From positions 62,001 to 126,000 of the forward strand of contig JAILQX010000046.1 of NCBI GenBank assembly GCA_024698705.1: 64,000 nucleotides of DNA. The letters are read 5' to 3'. The DNA comes from Lachnospiraceae bacterium. GTDB taxonomy: Bacteria > Bacillota > Clostridia > Lachnospirales > Lachnospiraceae. Position numbers and translations under genes: made by a program. The notes under the pieces were generated by a model. The model had not been told where the DNA came from and made no database searches. It was given only the letters and a program-made list of their open reading frames with translations. Below are positions 48,026-55,800 of the stretch, piece after piece (within the stretch, counting starts at the first letter, position 1; every line of letters begins with the position of its first letter).

Positions 48026-48298
48026 ATGACAAACGAAGAAAAAGAATTTTTGAATACCATTCAGGATTATGCGGACAAAGTCATGCCTGATATCGATCCT
48101 CAGAAGGTGCAGATCTCGGAACAACTCCAGAAGTTAAGGCCGATCCTTCAGGAGATGGCCATGAAGCATAAGATGACCGTTGAGGATACGTTTATCAAAT
48201 ATATGGATCTGGCAACGGAAAGAGCGGTTGCTTACGAAAATAAAATGAATGCTGAATTTGAGGGTGCTTTTGCACAGCCCCAAAAACCTCAATATTAA
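48026..48298 (+). CDS. Small soluble helical protein, unknown
   Basis: About 90 residues; the third of three in-frame ATGs is chosen because AAGGAG ends at 48016. Predicted helical and soluble (EEKEFLNTIQDYADKVMPDID, then LQEMAMKHKMTVEDTF), with a Gln/Pro-rich C-terminus. I do not recognise a family. It lies between serCA and DUF1015 and is probably co-transcribed with DUF1015 (20-bp gap). Confidence 0.7.
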   Translation: MTNEEKEFLNTIQDYADKVMPDIDPQKVQISEQLQKLRPILQEMAMKHKMTVEDTFIKYMDLATERAVAYENKMNAEFEGAFAQPQKPQY

Positions 48299-48318
48299 TA
48301 AGGCAGAAAGGATATATC

Positions 48319-49551
48319 ATGGCAGAAATCAAACCATTCAAGGCGTACAGACCCGCAAAGGGTCTTGAGGATAAGATCGCGGCACTCCCTTATGATGTTT
48401 ATAACAGAGAAGAAGCAAAGGAGGTCGTAAAAGCCAATCCGCTGAGTTTCCTCGGTATAGACAGAGCTGAGACTCAATTTGACGATTCCGTATCAACATA
48501 TGACGAAAGAGTTTATGCAAAAGCAGACAGCATGTTAAAGGAATGGATCGCGAAAGGCAGATTCATTCAGGACGATAAGGAATGCTTTTATCTGTATCAG
48601 GAAGAATGGAAAGGCAGAAAACAGACAGGTATAGTAGGCTGCGCATCAATTGACGATTATCAGAACAATATAATCAAAAAGCATGAGAACACACTTGTGG
48701 CAAAAGAACAGGACAGGTTTAACCATATAGATGTTACCGGCATGCAGACAGGTCCCATTTTCCTTTCATTTTGTTCAAATGGGGATATTGATGCATTTAT
48801 CTCAAAGATACTTGATCGTGAACCTGTATATGATTTCGGATCCGATGATGATGTATTTCACAGAGTCTGGGTTATAGATGACGATGAAGATATAGCCTTT
48901 TTAAAGGCCTCATTTGCACAAATGAATGCTATCTATATAGCGGACGGCCATCACAGATGCGCCAGTGCCGTTAAAGTCGGATTGAAAAGAAGAGAAGAAC
49001 GCGGTGATGAAGGCAGATGTGAGTCGGATTATTTTATGTCCGTTCTTTTCCCCGATAATCAGCTCGAGATAATGGATTACAACAGAGTGCTCAAAGATAA
49101 AGCCTCACTTACGGATGAAGAACTCCTAAAGGCTGTCGGTGAATATTGTGACATAGAAAAATGCAATGTGGCATACAAGCCGGTTAAAAAAGGTGAAATC
49201 GGAATGCTCATTGAGGATAAATGGTATAAGCTTACGTTCAAGAGCGAGTATCTGAGCGATGACGCCGTGGATTCTCTTGATGTGGCATTTTTGAGCAGAT
49301 ATATACTTGAAAAGATATGGGGGATAACTGATCCCAAGACTGACAGCCGCATTGATTTTGTCGGAGGCATAAGAGGCTTAAAGGAACTTGAAAAGAGATG
49401 CAGGGAGGATTGCAAGGTTGCATTTGCAATGTATCCCACAAGCATCCGTGAATTGTTTGCCGTAGCCGATGAAGGAAGGCTGATGCCGCCGAAATCCACG
49501 TGGTTTGAACCCAAATTAAGAAGTGGTCTGTTCTTACACGATATACATTGA
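48319..49551 (+). CDS. DUF1015 family protein
   Basis: 410 residues. N-terminal IKPFKAYRPAKGLEDKIAALPYDVYNREEAKEV and NPLSFLGIDRAE match DUF1015. A central YIADGHHRCASAVK motif (near 211-224) is the family's most conserved point. The motif resembles the GHHR loop of ParB/Srx-fold proteins, a fold that includes ATP- or ADP-dependent free serine kinases. Together with the position after serC-serA, this suggests a role in serine or phosphoserine metabolism. That is an inference; the family has no function I can state. Confidence 0.9.
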   Translation: MAEIKPFKAYRPAKGLEDKIAALPYDVYNREEAKEVVKANPLSFLGIDRAETQFDDSVSTYDERVYAKADSMLKEWIAKGRFIQDDKECFYLYQEEWKGRKQTGIVGCASIDDYQNNIIKKHENTLVAKEQDRFNHIDVTGMQTGPIFLSFCSNGDIDAFISKILDREPVYDFGSDDDVFHRVWVIDDDEDIAFLKASFAQMNAIYIADGHHRCASAVKVGLKRREERGDEGRCESDYFMSVLFPDNQLEIMDYNRVLKDKASLTDEELLKAVGEYCDIEKCNVAYKPVKKGEIGMLIEDKWYKLTFKSEYLSDDAVDSLDVAFLSRYILEKIWGITDPKTDSRIDFVGGIRGLKELEKRCREDCKVAFAMYPTSIRELFAVADEGRLMPPKSTWFEPKLRSGLFLHDIH

Positions 49552-49597
49552 GATTCAGGTTTATTGAATGTTTTGATGACTCGGAAAGGGATATGGA

Positions 49598-51838
49598 ATG
49601 AAGGATAAGCTATATAAGATGATGAGCTGGCCCCAGATAGAGGCGATCGTATACGGAGAGGAAGGAAATCCCCAAACGATCCTCGGAAGACACAATATTT
49701 CCGCTTACACTTTATATCAGACGTTTATACCTACAGCTGAAAGCGTTGTGCTGCATATTGAAGGACAGAAAAAGACCTACAATATGGAAATGGCCGATGA
49801 AGCAGGATTCTTCGCGATAGCTATCGTGGGAAAAGAGCCGAGGGATTATACCTATGAGGTCGTATATAAGGACGGATCGATCAAGATGATCCATGATCCT
49901 TATATTTTTGATGTATCCCTTGATAAGGATCAGAGAAAAAACTGGAATAAGGGTACTTCATTTGATTCATACAGATTCATGGGAGCGCATGAGGCTGTCA
50001 TAGACGGTATAAGCGGTGTTGTTTTCAGAGTATGGGCACCCAATGCGATTCGTGTTTCTGTCATTGGCGATTTCAATGACTGGGACGGACATGCTCATCC
50101 GATGATGTTTGATGAAGAAACAGGGATATATTCACTCTTCATACCCGAGCTTAAAGCGGGAAACAGATATATGTATGAGGTCTGTGTTAAAGGCGGTGAG
50201 TGCAGTGTCAAGATGGATCCCTATGCGCGTTCTTTTGATGAAGGTGCCGAAGTCGGTATGATAACCGCATCCGATAATTATGAATGGAACGATAAGACTT
50301 ATCTGAAGAACAGAAAAGACATCGACATCAGTGACGCCGTTATCAATATATTCGAACTTGATAACAGCCTCTGGGAAACAGGCAATGAAGACATAACCGA
50401 TGCAAATGTGAACGAATTATGTGATTATGTGAATGATATAGGATACACTCATGTCCTTCTTAATGTAAGGACCGACAGGTTTTATTGCATCAATACCACA
50501 TTATACGAGAATTACAGCTTAAAGAAGATCATAGACAGCTTTCATTCGAAAGGCATAGGAGTCCTTTTGAGAATAAATCTGTGTTTCTTTGACCAGAGCG
50601 AAAACGGATTAAAGACATTTGACGGTACATATCTTTACGGTCATTTGGATGACAGGAAACGTTATAATGCTATGTTTGGCTATAATTTTAATTACGGTCG
50701 CGAGCAGGTCAGGGATTTCCTTATGAGCAACGTTATATACTGGTTTGATGAATTCCATATCGATGGAATCCATGTTGATGAGATAAGTACCGTGCTTTTC
50801 TTAAATTACGGTAAAAATGACAATGAAACGGCTTATAACATGTACGGCGGCATCGAGAACCTCGAAGCCATAGATTTCTTCAAATGCATGAACACCAATA
50901 TACATAAGCTTTACAAAGGCGTTCTCACAACGACAAAAGAAACAGGTATGTTTCCGAATGTTACAACAAGCGTTGCAAATAACGGACTTGGCTTTGATCT
51001 GATCTGGGATAACGGATTTGGCGATGATTACATGGATTTTCTCAGAAAGGGTGATACCGACATACATAAGCTCACTGACAGCATGGCTTATGCTTACAGC
51101 GAGAATTATATACTTACTATAAGCAAAGAAGATGTCATTTCGGCAAATGATTTCGATTATGAACGTGTTTCCGAGGGGGCAGGCTATTTTGATTACGTTG
51201 CCTATGAGGATAACATGAAGATGGCCGTAAAACGTGCGACACTCAGCTTTTTCTGTGCTCACCCCGGCAAAAAACTGATATATATCGGACAGGATGAAAA
51301 AAACCTTTCTTCAAGACTCAACGATCTTTATAAGACATTGCCCGCATTCCATGCACTTGACAGATATAAAGAAGGATTTGAATGGGTAAGATCAATAGAT
51401 AACGGTACGGGCGTGATCGCATTCATGCGTAAGAGCGAAGTATTCAGGGAATGTATACTCGTAGTCTGCAATTTCTCTCTCGAGGATTATAAGGATTATA
51501 AGCTCGGTATGCCTTATGAGGGTAAATACAAGGCAATCTTTAATTCCGAAGAAAAGAGTTACGGAGGTAATTTCAAACTTCCCGCAAAGATGATCGACAC
51601 CGTTGATGAAGAATATGACGGTAAGGAATGTACATTGACCATCCCTATACCGGCCATGAGTGTTTCTTATTATGCATATTCTCCTTATTCGGAAGATGAA
51701 TTCCTAAAAATAGCAGCAAGAAAAGCGGCCAAGATAAAGAAAGAACTCGAAAAAGAAGCCGAACGCAGAGCAAAAGAACTTGAAAAAGAGGCTCTAAGGA
51801 AAGCAAGGGAGTACAACAGTCTGACAAAAAGTTCATAA
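49598..51838 (+). CDS. GlgB-like GH13 protein lacking catalytic residues (probable pseudoenzyme)
   Basis: 746 residues with the layout of a glycogen branching enzyme: an N-terminal module, CBM48 (about 140-230, FRVWAPNAIRVSVIGDFNDWDG), then a GH13 barrel with FDGTYLYGHLDDRK, FNYGREQVRDFLMSN, YGGIENLEAIDF and HPGKKLIYIGQDE. The active site is altered. Region I has LLRINLCFF where DWVPAHF is expected. Region II has DGIHVDEI, keeping the nucleophile Asp but with His for Arg. Region III has TKETG where AEEST holds the acid Glu. Region IV has ISKEDV where LSHDEV is expected. The segment with WGYQ is missing. The C-terminal 45 residues form a highly charged helix absent from ordinary GlgB. Branching activity is unlikely. 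Confidence 0.87.
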   Translation: MKDKLYKMMSWPQIEAIVYGEEGNPQTILGRHNISAYTLYQTFIPTAESVVLHIEGQKKTYNMEMADEAGFFAIAIVGKEPRDYTYEVVYKDGSIKMIHDPYIFDVSLDKDQRKNWNKGTSFDSYRFMGAHEAVIDGISGVVFRVWAPNAIRVSVIGDFNDWDGHAHPMMFDEETGIYSLFIPELKAGNRYMYEVCVKGGECSVKMDPYARSFDEGAEVGMITASDNYEWNDKTYLKNRKDIDISDAVINIFELDNSLWETGNEDITDANVNELCDYVNDIGYTHVLLNVRTDRFYCINTTLYENYSLKKIIDSFHSKGIGVLLRINLCFFDQSENGLKTFDGTYLYGHLDDRKRYNAMFGYNFNYGREQVRDFLMSNVIYWFDEFHIDGIHVDEISTVLFLNYGKNDNETAYNMYGGIENLEAIDFFKCMNTNIHKLYKGVLTTTKETGMFPNVTTSVANNGLGFDLIWDNGFGDDYMDFLRKGDTDIHKLTDSMAYAYSENYILTISKEDVISANDFDYERVSEGAGYFDYVAYEDNMKMAVKRATLSFFCAHPGKKLIYIGQDEKNLSSRLNDLYKTLPAFHALDRYKEGFEWVRSIDNGTGVIAFMRKSEVFRECILVVCNFSLEDYKDYKLGMPYEGKYKAIFNSEEKSYGGNFKLPAKMIDTVDEEYDGKECTLTIPIPAMSVSYYAYSPYSEDEFLKIAARKAAKIKKELEKEAERRAKELEKEALRKAREYNSLTKSS

Positions 51839-51915
51839 AGTTGCGTTCAAAACGGTTTTTGTGACGTATTTATTGACCGGTTATATTTTTTTATAAACTG
51901 ATTTAATTATTTTTA

Positions 51916-51943
51916 TTGTATTTTTATTTACAGATGTTATAAT
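51916..51943 (+). promoter_or_regulatory. Putative promoter of tRNA-Thr
   Basis: TTGTAT (51916-51921), 16-bp spacer, TATAAT (51938-51943), 9 bp before the tRNA. Confidence 0.6.
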
Positions 51944-51952
51944 TGTAAAGAT

Positions 51953-52025
51953 GCTGAAATAGCTCAGTCGGTAGAGCACTTCACTCGTAATGAAGGGGTC
52001 GTGAGTTCGAGTCTCATTTTCAGCT
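51953..52025 (+). tRNA. tRNA-Thr (anticodon CGT)
   Basis: A 73-nt cloverleaf: acceptor GCTGAAA/TTTCAGC, D arm GCTC/GAGC, anticodon stem CTTCA/TGAAG with loop CTCGTAA (anticodon 51986-51988), T arm GTGAG/CTCAT with TTCGAGT. CCA is not encoded. It reads ACG threonine codons. Confidence 0.96.
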
Positions 52026-52030
52026 TTACT

Positions 52031-52057
52031 AAAAGCCTTGAATATTCAAGGTTTTTA
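52031..52057 (+). terminator. Terminator after tRNA-Thr
   Basis: CCTTGAA/TTCAAGG inverted repeat extended by A/T pairs (52031-52056), ending in TTTTTAG. Confidence 0.75.
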
Positions 52058-52091
52058 GTTTATTAAGAACATTTGATAAAGGTGGTTTTAT

Positions 52092-53177
52092 ATGTCAAAG
52101 ATAATCCTTACAGGTGACAGACCAACTGGAAAACTTCACATCGGTCATTATGTCGGTTCACTCAAAAGAAGGGTTGAACTTCAAAACAGCGGTGAATTCG
52201 ATAAGATCTATATCATGATAGCGGATGCACAGGCGCTTACAGATAATGCGGATAATCCGGAAAAAGTAAGAGACAATATAATCGAAGTCGCTCTTGATTA
52301 TATGTCTGCGGGACTCGATCCTTCAAAATCGACGCTTCTTATCCAAAGTACGATACCGGAACTGACAGAATTGACGTTTTATTATGCAAATCTTGTCACT
52401 ACGGCAAGACTCGAAAGAAATCCAACCATCAAGTCGGAACTTCAAATGCGAGGCTTCGGAAGCAGTATACCTGTAGGATTCTATACTTATCCGATCAGTC
52501 AGGCTGCTGATATAACGGCATTCAAGGCAACGACCGTTCCGACGGGCGAGGACCAGATGCCTATGGTCGAGCAGACACAGGAGATAGTACAGAGATTCAA
52601 TTTCATATATGGCGAGACTCTTGTAATGCCCCATATACTTTTGCCTACGAACAGTGCATGCTTAAGGCTTCCGGGAACCGACGGAAAGGCTAAGATGAGC
52701 AAATCACTGGGCAATTGTATTTATCTTTCGGATGAACCCGATGATATAAAGAAAAAGGTAATGAGTATGTTCACTGATCCGGATCATCTTAAGATCGAAG
52801 ATCCCGGAAAGATCGAAGGCAATACAGTATTTACATATCTTGATGCCTTTTGCACCGATGAGCATTTTGGAAGATATCTTCCCGATTATAATAATCTTGA
52901 TGAACTCAAGGATCATTACAAAAGAGGCGGACTCGGAGATGTAAAGGTAAAGAAATTCCTCAACAATGTTATCCAGGAGGAACTTGAACCTATCAGGAAC
53001 AGAAGACATGAACTTGAAAAAGATATCCCGTATATCTATGACGTACTCAAAAAGGGCAGTGAAGCCGCAAGAGAAGTCGCGGCTCAGACATTGAGTGAAG
53101 TAAAGGCATCAATGAAGATCAACTATTTTGATGATCCTGAGCTTATCAAAGCGGGACAGGCAAAATATAACAACTGA
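52092..53177 (+). CDS. trpS: Tryptophanyl-tRNA synthetase
   Basis: 361 residues. HIGH region GDRPTGKLHIGHYVGSL (8-24), ADAQALTDNA, GEDQMPMVEQTQEI and KMSKS in GKAKMSKSLGN. Slightly longer than the 330-residue Bacillus enzyme but the same class. It charges tRNA-Trp. No T-box precedes it: a tRNA terminator lies 35 bp upstream. Confidence 0.97.
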   Translation: MSKIILTGDRPTGKLHIGHYVGSLKRRVELQNSGEFDKIYIMIADAQALTDNADNPEKVRDNIIEVALDYMSAGLDPSKSTLLIQSTIPELTELTFYYANLVTTARLERNPTIKSELQMRGFGSSIPVGFYTYPISQAADITAFKATTVPTGEDQMPMVEQTQEIVQRFNFIYGETLVMPHILLPTNSACLRLPGTDGKAKMSKSLGNCIYLSDEPDDIKKKVMSMFTDPDHLKIEDPGKIEGNTVFTYLDAFCTDEHFGRYLPDYNNLDELKDHYKRGGLGDVKVKKFLNNVIQEELEPIRNRRHELEKDIPYIYDVLKKGSEAAREVAAQTLSEVKASMKINYFDDPELIKAGQAKYNN

Positions 53178-53212
53178 CTTTTGTGAGAAATGTACAAAAT
53201 ATCGGATAAACA

Positions 53213-53242
53213 GGGGCTTACTTTGGTGAGTCCCTTTTTTAT
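53213..53242 (+). terminator. Terminator after trpS
   Basis: GGGGCTTAC pairs with GTGAGTCCC over 9 bp with G-U pairs, TTTG loop, followed by TTTTTTA. Confidence 0.82.
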
Positions 53243-53249
53243 ATCCATC

Positions 53250-53278
53250 TTGAATTCAGTGATTTTTGGTTATATAAT
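53250..53278 (+). promoter_or_regulatory. Sigma-A promoter of argH
   Basis: TTGAAT (53250-53255), 17-bp spacer, TATAAT (53273-53278), 32 bp before the start codon. Confidence 0.75.
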
Positions 53279-53310
53279 CAAATTTAGACTTAATATTTCG
53301 GAGGGTTGTC

Positions 53311-54699
53311 ATGGCACAGTTGTGGGGCGGAAGATTTACAAAGAAAACCGAAGATGCCGTATTTGCTTTTAACGAATCTTTGAGCTTTGATAAAAGGCTG
53401 TTTTACAAGGATATCGAAGGAAGCATTGCTCATGTTGTGATGCTTGAAAAGCAAAAGATCATCACACTTGAGGAAAAAGATGCCATAGTCAAAGGATTGA
53501 CGACGATCCAGCATGAAGTTGATGAAGGCAGACTGGAGTTCACTTCCGAATACGAGGATGTTCACAGCTTTATAGAAGCCAAACTCATCGATATGATAGG
53601 CGACGCCGGCAAAAAGATGCATACCGGCAGGAGCCGTAACGATCAGGTTGCTCTTGATATGAGAATGTATACAAGAGATGAAGTCGCAGCGGTTGATGAA
53701 TTGCTTTATAGTCTGTTAAAAGTCATATACAGGATAATGGATGAGAATATCGAAACGTACATGCCCGGATTTACACATCTTCAGAAGGCACAGCCTGTAA
53801 CGGTCGCTCATCATTTCGGAGCATATTTTGAGATGTTCAAAAGAGACAGAAGCAGGATGCATGATATTTACAGCAGGATGAATTTTTCACCGCTAGGAGC
53901 GGGGGCGCTTGCGGGCACAACTTATCCTCTCGACAGGGAATATGTTGCAAGCATGCTTGGCTTTGAAGGAGCCACACTTAACAGTATGGATTCCGTTTCG
54001 GACAGGGATTACATAATTGAATTTCTTGCTGCACTAAGTACGATCATGATGCATCTTAGCAGATTCTCGGAAGAGATCATCATCTGGAACAGCAATGAGT
54101 ACAGATTTATAGAGATAGATGATGCATATTCGACAGGATCGAGCATCATGCCGCAGAAGAAGAATCCTGATATAGCTGAGCTTGTAAGAGGAAAGACGGG
54201 AAGGGTATACGGTGCTTTGATGAGCATATTGACTACCATGAAAGGTATACCGCTAGCTTATAATAAAGATATGCAGGAAGACAAGGAAGTCACATTTGAT
54301 GCAATAGATACGGTAAAAGATTGCATATGCCTGTTTACCGGCATGCTCGATACAATAAAATTCAATAACGATATCATGGCGAGATCAGCTATGAACGGTT
54401 TCACCAATGCAACGGATGCAGCCGATTATCTTGTTAAAAAGGGAGTACCGTTCAGAGATGCACACGGCATCATCGGAAGACTTGTCCTCAAGTGTATAGA
54501 TAAGAACTGCAGTATAGAAGATCTAACGATCGAGGAGATGAAAGAGATATCCGATGTTTTCGAAGCCGACATATATGATGCTATAACGCTTAAAGCATGT
54601 GTCGAAAAACGTCTTACAAAGGGAGCTCCGGGAGCTGCCGGGATGAAAGAAACCCTTAAGATATATAAAAAATACCTTGAGGATGAAATAAATAAGTAA
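53311..54699 (+). CDS. argH: Argininosuccinate lyase
   Basis: 462 residues. WGGRFTKKTEDAVFAFNESLSFD, the active-site TGRSRNDQVALDMRM, THLQKAQPVTVAHH and the signature GSSIMPQKKNPD with the catalytic Ser loop. It yields arginine and fumarate from argininosuccinate. argG is not adjacent. asd follows after 15 bp. Confidence 0.97.
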   Translation: MAQLWGGRFTKKTEDAVFAFNESLSFDKRLFYKDIEGSIAHVVMLEKQKIITLEEKDAIVKGLTTIQHEVDEGRLEFTSEYEDVHSFIEAKLIDMIGDAGKKMHTGRSRNDQVALDMRMYTRDEVAAVDELLYSLLKVIYRIMDENIETYMPGFTHLQKAQPVTVAHHFGAYFEMFKRDRSRMHDIYSRMNFSPLGAGALAGTTYPLDREYVASMLGFEGATLNSMDSVSDRDYIIEFLAALSTIMMHLSRFSEEIIIWNSNEYRFIEIDDAYSTGSSIMPQKKNPDIAELVRGKTGRVYGALMSILTTMKGIPLAYNKDMQEDKEVTFDAIDTVKDCICLFTGMLDTIKFNNDIMARSAMNGFTNATDAADYLVKKGVPFRDAHGIIGRLVLKCIDKNCSIEDLTIEEMKEISDVFEADIYDAITLKACVEKRLTKGAPGAAGMKETLKIYKKYLEDEINK

Positions 54700-54714
54700 C
54701 AGAGGAGAAACATT

Positions 54715-55800
54715 ATGAGTGAAAAATTAAAAGTAGGTATTTTAGGCGGAACGGGAATGGTCGGTCAAAGATTTATTTCATTGCTTGAGGATCATCCGTG
54801 GTTTGAAGTAACGACAATCGCAGCCAGCCCGAGAAGTGCCGGTAAAACATATGAAGAAGCTGTAGGCGACAGATGGAAAATGGATACACCCATGCCTGAA
54901 GCCGTTAAAAAGATCGTTGTAATGAACGTTAATGAAGTAGAAGCTGTTTCAAGTAAGGTTGACTTTGTTTTTTCTGCCGTTGACATGACAAAGGATGAGA
55001 TACGTAAGATCGAAGAGGATTATGCAAAGGCAGAAACACCGGTCGTTAGCAACAATTCCGCTCACAGATGGACAGAGGATGTTCCTATGGTTGTTCCGGA
55101 ACTCAATCCGGAGCATATGAAAGTAATTGATTTTCAGAAGAAGAGGCTCGGAACAAAACGCGGATTTATAGCTGTGAAGCCCAATTGCTCAATACAGTCA
55201 TATGCACCCGTACTGACAGCATGGAAGGAATATGAGCCGTATGAGGTGGTTGCAACAACATATCAGGCTATCAGTGGTGCAGGCAAGACCTTTAAGGACT
55301 GGCCTGAGATGATAGAAAATGTCATTCCTTACATAGGCGGCGAAGAAGAAAAGAGCGAGATGGAGCCCTTAAGGATCTGGGGTAAGATAGAAGACGGTGT
55401 TATCAAACCCGCATCTTCACCCGTTATCACATGCCAGTGTATAAGAGTTCCCGTTCTTAACGGACATACAGCTGCTGTGTTTGTTAAATTCAGAAAGAAA
55501 GCAACAAAGGAAGAACTTATAAAGAAACTGGTAGAATTCAAAGGGCTTCCCCAGGAGCTTGATCTTCCGAGCGCACCGAAGCAGTTCATACAGTATCTTG
55601 AAGAAGACAACAGACCTCAGGTTAAACTTGATGTTAACTTTGAAAGAGGTATGGGAATCTCGGTCGGACGTTTACGTGAAGATAAGGTTTATGACTGGAA
55701 ATTTGTCGGCCTTTCACATAATACAGTCAGAGGAGCGGCAGGCGGTGCTGTTCTCTGTGCGGAGCTGCTTAAGGCTCAGGGCTATATTGACAAGAAATAA
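54715..55800 (+). CDS. asd: Aspartate-semialdehyde dehydrogenase
   Basis: 361 residues. NADP-binding GILGGTGMVGQRFI (9-22), SNNSAHRW, catalytic Cys in KPNCSIQSYAPVLTA, TYQAISGAGKTFKDWPEM and the late HNTVRGAAGGAVLCAELL. This is the longer archaeal/fungal-like form (about 360 residues) that is usual in clostridia. It serves lysine, threonine and methionine synthesis. Confidence 0.96.
   Translation: MSEKLKVGILGGTGMVGQRFISLLEDHPWFEVTTIAASPRSAGKTYEEAVGDRWKMDTPMPEAVKKIVVMNVNEVEAVSSKVDFVFSAVDMTKDEIRKIEEDYAKAETPVVSNNSAHRWTEDVPMVVPELNPEHMKVIDFQKKRLGTKRGFIAVKPNCSIQSYAPVLTAWKEYEPYEVVATTYQAISGAGKTFKDWPEMIENVIPYIGGEEEKSEMEPLRIWGKIEDGVIKPASSPVITCQCIRVPVLNGHTAAVFVKFRKKATKEELIKKLVEFKGLPQELDLPSAPKQFIQYLEEDNRPQVKLDVNFERGMGISVGRLREDKVYDWKFVGLSHNTVRGAAGGAVLCAELLKAQGYIDKK

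Noticed and set aside
51850-51895. Possible terminator after the GlgB-like gene.
   Set aside because: AACGGT/ACCGGTT could pair over about 6-7 bp before a T-run, but the loop is over 20 nt and the stem has a mismatch; too weak to call.
51953-52025. tRNA-Thr (and tRNA-Gly at 63197) as integration sites of a mobile element.
   Set aside because: No integrase, no duplicated tRNA 3' end and no change in gene character was seen on either side.
53190-53372. Small plus-strand open frame of 60 residues after trpS.
   Set aside because: It spans the trpS terminator, the argH promoter and the argH start, and has no ribosome binding site.
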